From an uncultured Alphaproteobacteria bacterium (GTDB lineage: Bacteria; Pseudomonadota; Alphaproteobacteria; Caulobacterales; Caulobacteraceae), in assembly GCA_903933475.1 (NCBI GenBank), contig CAIZKE010000107.1, positions 1 through 6,013 on the forward strand: a stretch of DNA of 6,013 bases, given 5' to 3'. The position numbers were made by a program, and so were the translations under genes. Positions 1 through 5,698 of this stretch are shown here, piece after piece (positions within the stretch are counted from its first letter, which is position 1; the number at the start of each line of letters is the position of its first letter). Under the pieces are notes generated by a model. It was not told where the DNA came from. It saw only the letters and a program-made list of their open reading frames with translations, and did not search any database.

Positions 1-791
1 GGGGCGACCTTGTTCTTCACCACCTTCACGCGGGTCGTGTTGCCGATGACCTCTTCACGCTCCTTGATCGAACCGACGCGGCGGATGTCGAGGCGCACCG
101 AGGCGTAGAATTTCAATGCATTTCCGCCCGTCGTCGTCTCGGGCGAGCCGTACATGACGCCGATCTTCATCCGGATCTGGTTGATGAAGATGATCATGGT
201 CTTGGCCTTGGAGACCGAGGCCGTGAGCTTGCGCAGGGCCTGGCTCATCAGGCGGGCCTGGAGACCGGGAAGGGAATCGCCCATCTCGCCCTCGATCTCG
301 GCCCGGGGGGTCAGGGCCGCCACCGAGTCGATCACGATCACGTCGATGGCGTTGGAGCGCACCAGGGTGTCGGTGATTTCGAGAGCCTGTTCGCCGGTGT
401 CGGGCTGGGCGACCAGGAGTTCGTCCAGGTTGACCCCCAGCTTGCGGGCGTAGGCCGGGTCAAGGGCGTGCTCGGCGTCGATGAAGGCGGCGGCGCCGCC
501 AGCCTTCTGGACCTCGGCCACCACGTGCAGGGCCAGGGTGGTCTTTCCCGAGCTTTCCGGGCCGTAGATCTCGATGATCCGCCCCTTGGGCAGGCCGCCA
601 ATACCAAGGGCGATATCCAGTCCGAGGGAGCCCGAGGACACCGCCTCGACCTCCATGCTCGCCTTATCGCCGAGCTTCATGACGGCGCCCTTGCCGAAGG
701 CCCGGTCAATCTGGGTCAGCGCCGCCTCAAGGGCCCGCTGCTTCTCACCGTCTTCTTTCACCACGAGCCTCAAAGCCGACTGATTGGACAT
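1..791 (-). CDS. recA: Recombinase RecA (N-terminal 263 residues, 3' end off the window)
   Basis: RecA is the ATP-dependent DNA strand-exchange protein. It forms filaments on single-stranded DNA and triggers LexA self-cleavage in the SOS response. The minus-strand frame is open from ATG at 791 to the left edge, giving 263 codons of a protein normally about 350-360 long, so the C-terminal region is missing only because the window ends. Visible landmarks are the Walker A loop GPESSGKT at residues 77-84, the catalytic Glu in DAEHALDP (E107), the Walker B strand VIVIDS at 151-156, and the highly conserved L2/DNA-binding stretch running from NQIRMKIG (204-211) through SPETTTGGNALKFYASVR. The start is supported by an AAGGA Shine-Dalgarno (801-805 on the plus strand) nine bases upstream and by the usual length of the RecA N-terminus. 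It lies downstream of the SDR gene on the same strand but has its own 155-base leader with an SOS box, so it is probably transcribed independently. Identification is essentially certain. Confidence 0.98.
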   Translation of the reverse strand, partial: MSNQSALRLVVKEDGEKQRALEAALTQIDRAFGKGAVMKLGDKASMEVEAVSSGSLGLDIALGIGGLPKGRIIEIYGPESSGKTTLALHVVAEVQKAGGAAAFIDAEHALDPAYARKLGVNLDELLVAQPDTGEQALEITDTLVRSNAIDVIVIDSVAALTPRAEIEGEMGDSLPGLQARLMSQALRKLTASVSKAKTMIIFINQIRMKIGVMYGSPETTTGGNALKFYASVRLDIRRVGSIKEREEVIGNTTRVKVVKNKVA

Positions 792-800
792 GATCCGGGG

Positions 801-805
801 TCCTT
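801..805 (-). promoter_or_regulatory. Ribosome binding site of recA
   Basis: Read on the minus strand this is AAGGA, nine bases before the ATG at 791. It supports that codon as the recA start. Confidence 0.7.
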
Positions 806-859
806 ATCCCATGATTCCGCGGCCCAGGGCCGCCCATCGACGCCATCGCCGATGACAAA

Positions 860-888
860 GCGGTACTTGGTTTGTTCTCTGTTCGCAA
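860..888 (-). promoter_or_regulatory. Candidate recA promoter overlapping the SOS box
   Basis: On the minus strand TTGCGA (883-888) and TACCGC (860-865) are 17 bases apart and could serve as -35 and -10 elements. The -35 would lie inside the LexA box, the arrangement expected for a LexA-repressed promoter. The -10 is a poor match to consensus, so the exact placement is tentative. Confidence 0.35.
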
Positions 889-895
889 GATGTTC
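881..895 (-). promoter_or_regulatory. Alphaproteobacterial SOS box (LexA operator) of recA
   Basis: The plus strand reads GTTC-GCAAGAT-GTTC, equal to GAAC-N7-GAAC on the recA strand. This is the direct-repeat LexA site known for alphaproteobacteria, unlike the CTGT-N8-ACAG palindrome of enterobacteria. It lies about 90 bases upstream of the recA start codon. A third GTTC half-site sits at 874-877, three bases from the first. LexA binding here would repress recA until DNA damage. The motif is seen directly; the function follows from the family and position. Confidence 0.85.
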
Positions 896-946
896 TCTTG
901 CACCATACGCGAGGGGTTGCGTCCAGTTTTGACGTAGGCCCTGGGC

Positions 947-1756
947 TCAGGTCCCCGGGGTGTAGTCCGGGCGTCCGCCAAAGGTCATGCCGCCATCCAC
1001 TACGAGGTCGTGGCAGTTGACGAAATGGCCCTCGTCGCTGGCCAGGAAGAGGGCCGCCGCGGCGATGTCCCGGGGATAGCCGGTCTTCTGGACGGGCGTC
1101 GCCCTGGCGATGCTCCGCTCCAGCTTGGCCATGGAGGCCGCCACGTGGGCCTCCTCCATGGTGACGGCGCGCTCCGATCCCCCAAAGAAGATCGGCGTGG
1201 CGATTCCGCCCGGCGAGATGCAGTTCACTGTCACCCCCAGCCGGCCGAGTTCCATGCCGGCCAGCTTGGTCGCCTGGGTCACCCCGGCCTTGGCGATGGA
1301 ATAGAGGTAGCCGCCGCGGTGCGCCTGGAGGGCTGCCACCGAGGAATTATTGATGATCGCGCCCCAGCCCTGGGCGGCCATGACCGGCGCGGCATGCTTC
1401 ATGCCGTAGAGGGTGCTCGAGAGTAGCAGGCGCATGGCGTCGTCGAACTGGGCCTCGGTGAAGTCCGTGACATTGCCCTGGGTCCCGCCGCCGGCATTGT
1501 TGAACAGGATGTCCAGGCGCCCGAAGGCCGCCACAGTCGCGTCGATCGCTGCCTTGATCTCGGCCTCGATGCGCACGTCGGCCCGGTGGAAGCGGGTGTT
1601 CCCGCCCAGGGCGGCGACCATCTGGGCGCCCTTGTCTGAATTGCGCCCGACGATCATCACCTTGGCGCCCTCGGCGACGAAGAGCTCCACCGTCGCCTCG
1701 CCAATGCCGCTGGTCCCGCCGGTGATCACCGCCACCTTGCCGTCAAGTCTTCCCAT
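947..1756 (-). CDS. SDR family NAD(P)-dependent oxidoreductase
   Basis: This is a 269-residue classical short-chain dehydrogenase/reductase, a cytoplasmic Rossmann-fold enzyme that interconverts an alcohol and a ketone using NAD(P). The cofactor loop TGGTSGIG is at residues 12-19, the adenine-contacting Asp is D60 in RADV, and the structural NNAG motif is at 86-89. The catalytic set is S139 (in NNSSVAAL), Y152 and K156 (YSIAK), with N110-region alignment not attempted. A PG motif follows at 182-183 and the C-terminus ends with the usual VVDGGMTFG. After the second strand the sequence is VGRN (36-39) with no Asp/Glu, and R38 could favour NADP, but this is only a hint. The ATG at 1756 has a GGGGAG Shine-Dalgarno seven bases upstream. 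The gene is divergent from the aldolase/GMC/PhyH operon, so a shared pathway is plausible but not proven. The substrate is unknown; SDR sequence alone does not specify it. Confidence 0.93.
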   Translation of the reverse strand: MGRLDGKVAVITGGTSGIGEATVELFVAEGAKVMIVGRNSDKGAQMVAALGGNTRFHRADVRIEAEIKAAIDATVAAFGRLDILFNNAGGGTQGNVTDFTEAQFDDAMRLLLSSTLYGMKHAAPVMAAQGWGAIINNSSVAALQAHRGGYLYSIAKAGVTQATKLAGMELGRLGVTVNCISPGGIATPIFFGGSERAVTMEEAHVAASMAKLERSIARATPVQKTGYPRDIAAAALFLASDEGHFVNCHDLVVDGGMTFGGRPDYTPGT

Positions 1757-1763
1757 GTCTTTA

Positions 1764-1769
1764 CTCCCC
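1764..1769 (-). promoter_or_regulatory. Ribosome binding site of the SDR gene
   Basis: GGGGAG on the minus strand, seven bases before the ATG at 1756. It supports that start. Confidence 0.6.
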
Positions 1770-1872
1770 GCGCGGCGATCAGCCGGATTGAAACCCGGGT
1801 ATGATGTCGAGCCGCCGGCTGCAAGCTCTACGATCCGTGAAAATCAGCAGCCCCTGCAGGCCCTGCGGAAAC

Positions 1873-1901
1873 TTGAGCCATCGGTATGTTTGGTCTAGCC
1901 T
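1873..1901 (+). promoter_or_regulatory. Candidate promoter of the aldolase-GMC-PhyH operon
   Basis: TTGAGC at 1873-1878 and TAGCCT at 1896-1901 are separated by 17 bases, a sigma-70-like arrangement. Transcription would start roughly 1908, leaving a short leader that includes the Shine-Dalgarno at 1916. The -10 match is weak, so this is a suggestion. Confidence 0.3.
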
Positions 1902-1915
1902 CTCCCCAAAGACAT

Positions 1916-1923
1916 GAGGGAGA
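1916..1923 (+). promoter_or_regulatory. Ribosome binding site of the class II aldolase gene
   Basis: GAGGGAGA lies six bases before ATG 1930. It decides the start against the nearby ATG at 1914, which is out of frame with the gene and overlaps this site. Confidence 0.65.
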
Positions 1924-1929
1924 ACGGCC

Positions 1930-2700
1930 ATGGCCGACGGATCGGGACTCAACATCGCTTCCCTGAAGGGGCGGGTGTCCGAGGCGGAGTGGAAGGCGCG
2001 GGTCGAACTGGCGGCCCTTTACCGGCTGGTGGCAATGTTCGGCTGGGACGACCTAGTGGACACCCACATCTCCGCCCGGGTCCCCGGCCCGGAGCACCAC
2101 TTCCTGCTCAACCCCTATGGCCTGTTCTGGGACGAGATCACGGCCTCGTCCCTGGTCCGCATCGACGTCGACGGCAACATCCTGCAGGAGACGCCCTATT
2201 TCGTGAATTCGGCGGGCTTCACCATCCACTCGGCGGTGCATATGGCGGTGGAAAACGCCAACTATGTCATGCACCTGCACTCCGAGTACGGCGTGGCCGT
2301 CTCCGCCCAGACCGAGGGGCTGATGCCCCTCAGCCAGTTCGCCCTGACGGTGATCAACAAGATCGCCTACCACGACTACGAGGGCATCGCCCTGAACCTG
2401 GATGAGCGTGAGCGGCTGGTGGCGGACCTTGGGGACAAGCCCCTGATGATCCTGCGCAACCACGGCACCCTGGGCCTGGGCACCACGGCAGGCGACTGCT
2501 TCCGGGCCATGTACACCCTGGAGCAGGCCTGCAAGGTGCAGATCCACGCCCTGGCTGCCGGCCGCGACCGGGTGCTGATCGCCCCCAGTGCGGCCCAGGA
2601 GGTGGTGCACGAGCAGACCCGCCGCGGCGTCGGCGGTGCCCTGCCCTGGCCCGGCCTGCTTCGCCGGCTTGACCGGCTGAGCCCCGGCTACGACGCCTGA
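1930..2700 (+). CDS. Class II aldolase/adducin family protein
   Basis: The 256-residue product has the class II aldolase/adducin fold, a cytoplasmic metal-dependent family that includes fuculose- and ribulose-phosphate aldolases/epimerases and adducin-like proteins of unknown activity. The metal-binding histidines are visible as H115 and H117 in VMHLHSEYG and H178 in RNHG. The N-terminal part contains the family's WDDLVDTHISAR block (39-50), and the C-terminal tail PWPGLLRRLDRLSPGY resembles the longer adducin-like bacterial members. Aligning with E. coli FucA from memory, the catalytic Glu of FucA falls on G96 in NSAGFTIH (93-100), so a FucA-type retro-aldol mechanism is doubtful. It could be a decarboxylase, a lyase with another acid/base residue, or a non-aldolase. 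It is the first gene of the operon, 48 bases before the GMC gene. The family is secure; the reaction is not. Confidence 0.9.
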   Translation: MADGSGLNIASLKGRVSEAEWKARVELAALYRLVAMFGWDDLVDTHISARVPGPEHHFLLNPYGLFWDEITASSLVRIDVDGNILQETPYFVNSAGFTIHSAVHMAVENANYVMHLHSEYGVAVSAQTEGLMPLSQFALTVINKIAYHDYEGIALNLDERERLVADLGDKPLMILRNHGTLGLGTTAGDCFRAMYTLEQACKVQIHALAAGRDRVLIAPSAAQEVVHEQTRRGVGGALPWPGLLRRLDRLSPGYDA

Positions 2701-2714
2701 TCCGTCCGCTGACG

Positions 2715-2736
2715 GGGCCGGCCCCCGGGCCGGTCC
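2715..2736 (+). repeat. Inverted repeat (hairpin) between aldolase and GMC genes
   Basis: GGGCCGGCC and GGCCGGTCC flank a CCCG loop, giving nine pairs including one G-U, on the transcribed strand. There is no T-tract after it, so it is not a standard terminator. It stands immediately before the GMC Shine-Dalgarno and could stabilise or separate messenger segments. Confidence 0.5.
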
Positions 2737-2744
2737 GGGGAGGG
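2737..2744 (+). promoter_or_regulatory. Ribosome binding site of the GMC oxidoreductase gene
   Basis: GGGGAGGG lies four bases before ATG 2749, with the GGAG core at six bases spacing. It supports the annotated start and abuts the preceding hairpin. Confidence 0.6.
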
Positions 2745-2748
2745 CCTG

Positions 2749-4350
2749 ATGGCTGCTGAGTCCGTCGACGTGGTGATCATCGGCGCCGGGGCCTCCGGCG
2801 CGGCGGCGGCCTGGAGCCTGTCCGACACCCGCATGCACATCGTCTGCCTGGAGCAGGGCGACTGGCCCGATCCTGCCCGCTACCCCAGCACGGGACGGGA
2901 CTGGGAGCTGAGGGCCATGTCGGACTTCAGCTTCAACCCCAACCAGAGGCGGAACCCGGGCGACTACCCGATCAACGAGGACAACTCGCCGATCAAGATC
3001 GCCAACTTCAATGGGGTCGGTGGCGGGACAGTGCTCTATGCGGGCCACTTCCCGCGGTTCCACCCCTCGGACTTCCGGGTGCGCAGCCTGGACGGCGTGG
3101 GCGAGGACTGGCCCATCGACTACGCCACGCTTGAGCCCTTCTACGACGAGAATGACCGGATCATGGGGGTCTCGGGCCTCCAGGGGGATCCGGCCAACCC
3201 GCCGCGGCCGGAGCGGATGAAGCCCATACCCCTCGGGCGGGCCGGGGCGGCGGTGGCGCGGGGCTTCAACGCCAAGGGCTGGCACTGGTGGCCCTCGGAC
3301 AGCACCGTTGCGACAGAATCGCACGGGGGCCGCGCGCCCTGTATCAACCTCGGCCACTGCCTGCACGGCTGCGCCCAGGGCGCCAAGGCCAGCACCGACA
3401 TCACCTACTGGCCCCTCGCCCGCCGGGCCGGGGTCGAGGTGCGGACCCGCTGCCGGGTGCGCGAGATCACCACCAACGACGAGGGCATGGCGACCGGCGT
3501 GGTCTACTACGACGCCGAGGGGGGAGAGCGGTTCCTGGGCGCTGAGGTGGTGATCCTGGCCTGTAATGGGATCGGCACCCCCCGCCTGCTGCTCAACTCG
3601 ACCTCAAAGCGCTTCCCGGATGGCCTCGCCAACTCCAGCGGCCTGGTGGGCCGGAACCTGATGTTCCACCCTTACGCCTACATATCCGGCCGGTTCGAGG
3701 AGACCCTCGATGGCGGGCGGGGCCCGTCCAACGGCCTTTGGAGCCAGGAATTCTACGAAACCGACCTGGGCAGGGGCTTTGTGCGCGGCTTTACCTACGA
3801 GTTCTCACGGGGCCAGGGTCCGGTGATGACTGCCCTGTCTGGCCTGGGCCGGGGCCAGTTGCCCATCGGCGCCGGCCACCACGAGGCCTACCGCCGGCTG
3901 CACCAGAAGACCACCGGCATGGTGGCCATCTGCGAGGACCTGCCCGAACTGCACAATCGCGTCACCCTCGATCCCAACCTGAAGGACGCTCACGGTATCC
4001 CCGCGCCGCGCATCGACTACACCCTCAGCGACAACAGCCGGCGGATGCTGGCCTTCGCCATCGACCGGGCGAGCGAGGTGCTGAAGGCGGCGGGCGCCGT
4101 GCACGTGCATTCGGAGTCGCCCCTGTCCATCGGTGGCTGGCACCTGATGGGCACGGCGCGCATGGGCCTCGACCCCGCGACCTCGGTGGTCAATGAATGG
4201 GGCCGCAGCCACGACGTAAGGAACCTCTTCATCATCGACGGCAGCGTCTTCGTGACCTCGGCGGGGGTGAACCCCACCTCGACCATCCAGGCCCTGGCCC
4301 TCTATGTCGCCGACGCGATCAAGTCGCGCCTGGCCAACCTGTTCGATTGA
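2749..4350 (+). CDS. GMC family FAD-dependent oxidoreductase with Fe-S-type cysteine motif
   Basis: The 533-residue product is a glucose-methanol-choline family flavoenzyme that oxidises an alcohol or sugar hydroxyl. The FAD-binding GAGASG is at residues 12-17, the ribose-contacting Glu is E35 in VCLEQG, and the family's GGGTVLYAG is at 91-99. The C-terminal catalytic pair is probably H465 in GGWHLMGTARMG and N508 in AGVNPTSTIQALA. C198, C204 and C208 form CX5CX3C followed by GAKAS. This spacing matches the [3Fe-4S] ligands of the FAD-glucose dehydrogenase/gluconate/sorbitol dehydrogenase branch, which pass electrons out through that cluster rather than to oxygen. The next gene encodes a small-subunit-like protein, supporting that branch. 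There is no signal peptide or membrane segment: the N-terminus goes straight into the Rossmann strand, so the location looks cytoplasmic unless exported with a partner. The substrate is unknown. Family assignment is secure; the cluster is inferred from cysteine spacing. Confidence 0.95.
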   Translation: MAAESVDVVIIGAGASGAAAAWSLSDTRMHIVCLEQGDWPDPARYPSTGRDWELRAMSDFSFNPNQRRNPGDYPINEDNSPIKIANFNGVGGGTVLYAGHFPRFHPSDFRVRSLDGVGEDWPIDYATLEPFYDENDRIMGVSGLQGDPANPPRPERMKPIPLGRAGAAVARGFNAKGWHWWPSDSTVATESHGGRAPCINLGHCLHGCAQGAKASTDITYWPLARRAGVEVRTRCRVREITTNDEGMATGVVYYDAEGGERFLGAEVVILACNGIGTPRLLLNSTSKRFPDGLANSSGLVGRNLMFHPYAYISGRFEETLDGGRGPSNGLWSQEFYETDLGRGFVRGFTYEFSRGQGPVMTALSGLGRGQLPIGAGHHEAYRRLHQKTTGMVAICEDLPELHNRVTLDPNLKDAHGIPAPRIDYTLSDNSRRMLAFAIDRASEVLKAAGAVHVHSESPLSIGGWHLMGTARMGLDPATSVVNEWGRSHDVRNLFIIDGSVFVTSAGVNPTSTIQALALYVADAIKSRLANLFD

Positions 4351-4357
4351 GCCCGCC

Positions 4358-4789
4358 ATGACCGCCCCCCTTTCGCCCGCGGAGCTGGACGACCTGAGGG
4401 CCCTGGCCGGGGCCATGATCCCGGCGAGCCAGGCCCATGGTGTCCCGGGCGCCGATGACGCGGAGATCTTCGCCGAGATCGCCAGGGGGGCCGGGACCTC
4501 GGCCGACGCCCTGCGCCGCCTCACAGCCACCCTTGGCGAGGGGCCAGGCACCCTGGCCCGGCTGGACCGCGAAACCCTCGAAGCCCGACTGGTACAGACC
4601 TGGGGCCCCGACGCGGGGGCCCTCTACGCCCTGGCGCTGATGCACTACTACCGGGACGACCGGGTAATGACCGCCCTGGGCCTCGAGCCTCGACCGCCCT
4701 TCCCCCTTGGCCACCCCCTGGAGGACGCCGACCCGGCCCTCCTCGCTCCCGTCAAGGCCCGGGTGCCCTTCTGGCGACCCGCAACCTGA
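4358..4789 (+). CDS. Small subunit-like protein, gluconate 2-dehydrogenase subunit 3 type
   Basis: This 143-residue protein begins MTAPLSPAELDDLRALAGAM and reads as the gluconate 2-dehydrogenase subunit 3-like small partner that pairs with GMC dehydrogenases. Recognisable parts are the helix plus IPAS followed by a GVPGADDA loop (28-35), and a C-terminal block with HYYRDDRVMTALGLEPRPPFP, where the HYY-x3-RV-x3-LG and PPFPLG elements recall the family. The start at 4358 lies seven bases after the GMC stop. A longer in-frame start at 4304 would overlap the GMC gene by 47 bases and add a sequence with no family character, so it was not chosen. No good Shine-Dalgarno is visible, so translation probably depends on termination of the GMC gene just upstream. 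The gamma subunits of FAD-glucose dehydrogenases usually carry a Tat signal with twin arginines; none is present here. The coding call is firm. The family call rests on neighbourhood and resemblance. Confidence 0.75.
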   Translation: MTAPLSPAELDDLRALAGAMIPASQAHGVPGADDAEIFAEIARGAGTSADALRRLTATLGEGPGTLARLDRETLEARLVQTWGPDAGALYALALMHYYRDDRVMTALGLEPRPPFPLGHPLEDADPALLAPVKARVPFWRPAT

Positions 4790-4794
4790 GAGGA
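4788..4794 (+). promoter_or_regulatory. Ribosome binding site of the PhyH-family gene
   Basis: GAGAGGA overlaps the stop codon of the small-subunit gene and lies six bases before ATG 4801. The overlap favours coupled translation of the two genes. Confidence 0.6.
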
Positions 4795-4800
4795 CCCGCC

Positions 4801-5670
4801 ATGCTCCCGCCCCTGTCCGACGCCGAGGTGGCCGAACATGTGGCCCGCATCGCACGCGACGGCTACGCGATCTTGCCGGACGCCATTCCACCAGACTTCC
4901 GCCAGGAGATCTGCGACGAGCTGGACCGACTGGAGAGCGTGCGGCCTGGAGGCGACATCCCGCCCGCGCCCTTCACCGGGCAGGTCACCCGGCGCTGGTT
5001 CGACCTGCTGAACGACGGCGAGGTCTGGCAGAGGGTAGCGGTCCATCCCTGGATCCTGCAGATCCTGCCCCACGTCCTGGGCGAGAGCTTCCTGCTGTCG
5101 ACGATGGGCAGCGCTGTTGTCGGGCCGGGCGAGCCGGCGCAGCCGATCCATGTGGACGATGGCGTCTACGCCTTCCCGCGCCCCCACCCCAACCTGGTGT
5201 GCAACACCATGTGGGCCCTGACCGACTTCACTGAGGAGACGGGCGCCACCCGCGTGGTTCCCGGCAGCAACACCTGGGACCACGACCCGGACCCCCGGAC
5301 GCGGTACGAGACCGTCCCCCTGCTGATGCCGGCGGGCGGGCTCGCCTTCGTGGTGGGAACCTGCTTCCACGGCGCCGGGGCCAATCGGTCAGACCGGGAC
5401 CGGACGGCGCTGACCATCAACTACTGCAACGGTTCCATGCGCCAGCAGGAGAATCTCATGCTGGGGATCAGCCCGGGGCGGATGATGGGATTCGCCCCGG
5501 AGCTGCAGAATCTGCTGGGATTCCGCACATGCAAGGGTTCTGGGCACATCTTCGCCCAGGATCCCCGGCTGGAGATGCAGCGTCACTACGGAGATGTCGC
5601 CGCCGAGGACCCCTACCTTGCCAGGCGCAACGCCCTGCACGGTGACAGGACGGCCCGCCGTCCGGCCTGA
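4801..5670 (+). CDS. Phytanoyl-CoA dioxygenase (PhyH) family Fe(II)/2-oxoglutarate oxygenase
   Basis: The 289-residue product belongs to the PhyH branch of non-haem iron oxygenases, which use O2 and 2-oxoglutarate to hydroxylate or otherwise oxidise a small molecule in the cytoplasm. The iron facial triad is visible as H117 and D119 in PIHVDDG and H190 in TCFHGAGANRS. R201, eleven residues after H190, is placed to bind the 2-oxoglutarate carboxylate. The N-terminal DGYAILPDAIPPDF (20-33) and the ETGATRVVPGSNTWDH segment (146-161) are typical of the family. Length is normal, and no signal peptide or membrane segment is seen. It is the last gene of the operon, 11 bases after the small-subunit gene. 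Members of this family act on very different substrates (acyl-CoA, ectoine, chlorinated and phosphonate compounds, secondary metabolites), and nothing here distinguishes them. The family is secure; the substrate is open. Confidence 0.95.
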   Translation: MLPPLSDAEVAEHVARIARDGYAILPDAIPPDFRQEICDELDRLESVRPGGDIPPAPFTGQVTRRWFDLLNDGEVWQRVAVHPWILQILPHVLGESFLLSTMGSAVVGPGEPAQPIHVDDGVYAFPRPHPNLVCNTMWALTDFTEETGATRVVPGSNTWDHDPDPRTRYETVPLLMPAGGLAFVVGTCFHGAGANRSDRDRTALTINYCNGSMRQQENLMLGISPGRMMGFAPELQNLLGFRTCKGSGHIFAQDPRLEMQRHYGDVAAEDPYLARRNALHGDRTARRPA

Positions 5671-5698
5671 GGCCCCCGGGCGGGCAACCCGTCAGGCC
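5664..5698. terminator. Possible bidirectional terminator between convergent genes
   Basis: GGCCTGA at 5664-5670 and TCAGGCC at 5692-5698 are perfect inverted copies, and a small hairpin CGGG-CAA-CCCG (5681-5691) lies between them. Each arm contains the TGA stop of one of the two converging genes. Neither side has a real T-tract, so termination would be inefficient or Rho-aided. Confidence 0.4.

Larger units (their letters stand above)
1757..1929. promoter_or_regulatory. Divergent intergenic region between SDR gene and operon
   Basis: This 173-base non-coding stretch must hold the starts of transcription for both the SDR gene (leftward) and the four-gene operon (rightward). It is visibly richer in A and T than the flanking genes. 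It contains an interrupted inverted repeat, AGCCGG at 1781-1786 and CCGGCT at 1815-1820, and a palindrome CCTGCAGG at 1853-1860. Either could be an operator, but no regulator gene is present in the window and no known regulator site was recognised. Confidence 0.5.

Noticed and set aside
468..932. Plus-strand open frame of 154 codons opposite the recA 5' end and leader
   Set aside because: It is antisense to unmistakable RecA sequence and crosses the SOS box; no family resemblance.
940..951. CCTG-GGCT-CAGG short inverted repeat at the end of the SDR gene, considered as a terminator
   Set aside because: The stem is only four pairs and there is no T-run on the minus strand immediately after it.
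1914..2405. Plus-strand open frame starting at ATG 1914, ahead of the aldolase gene
   Set aside because: It is out of frame with the aldolase gene, overlaps its Shine-Dalgarno, and encodes a Gly/Arg/Pro-rich sequence.
2053..3366. A 437-codon open frame on the minus strand, opposite the aldolase and GMC genes
   Set aside because: It is antisense to two genes with clear catalytic motifs. Its translation is rich in Val, Gly, Arg, His and Pro with no recognisable domain, as expected for an open frame created by GC-biased codon use.
4304..4357. Earlier in-frame start (ATG 4304) for the small-subunit gene
   Set aside because: It would add 18 residues encoded within the GMC gene. These lack conserved character and show no Tat or Sec signal, and the ATG at 4358 fits the end-to-start spacing of the operon.
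3805..4891. Long minus-strand open frames opposite the 3' half of the GMC gene and the small-subunit gene
   Set aside because: The translations are low-complexity Gly/Arg/Ala/Pro sequences without motifs, and the plus-strand genes explain the same bases better.
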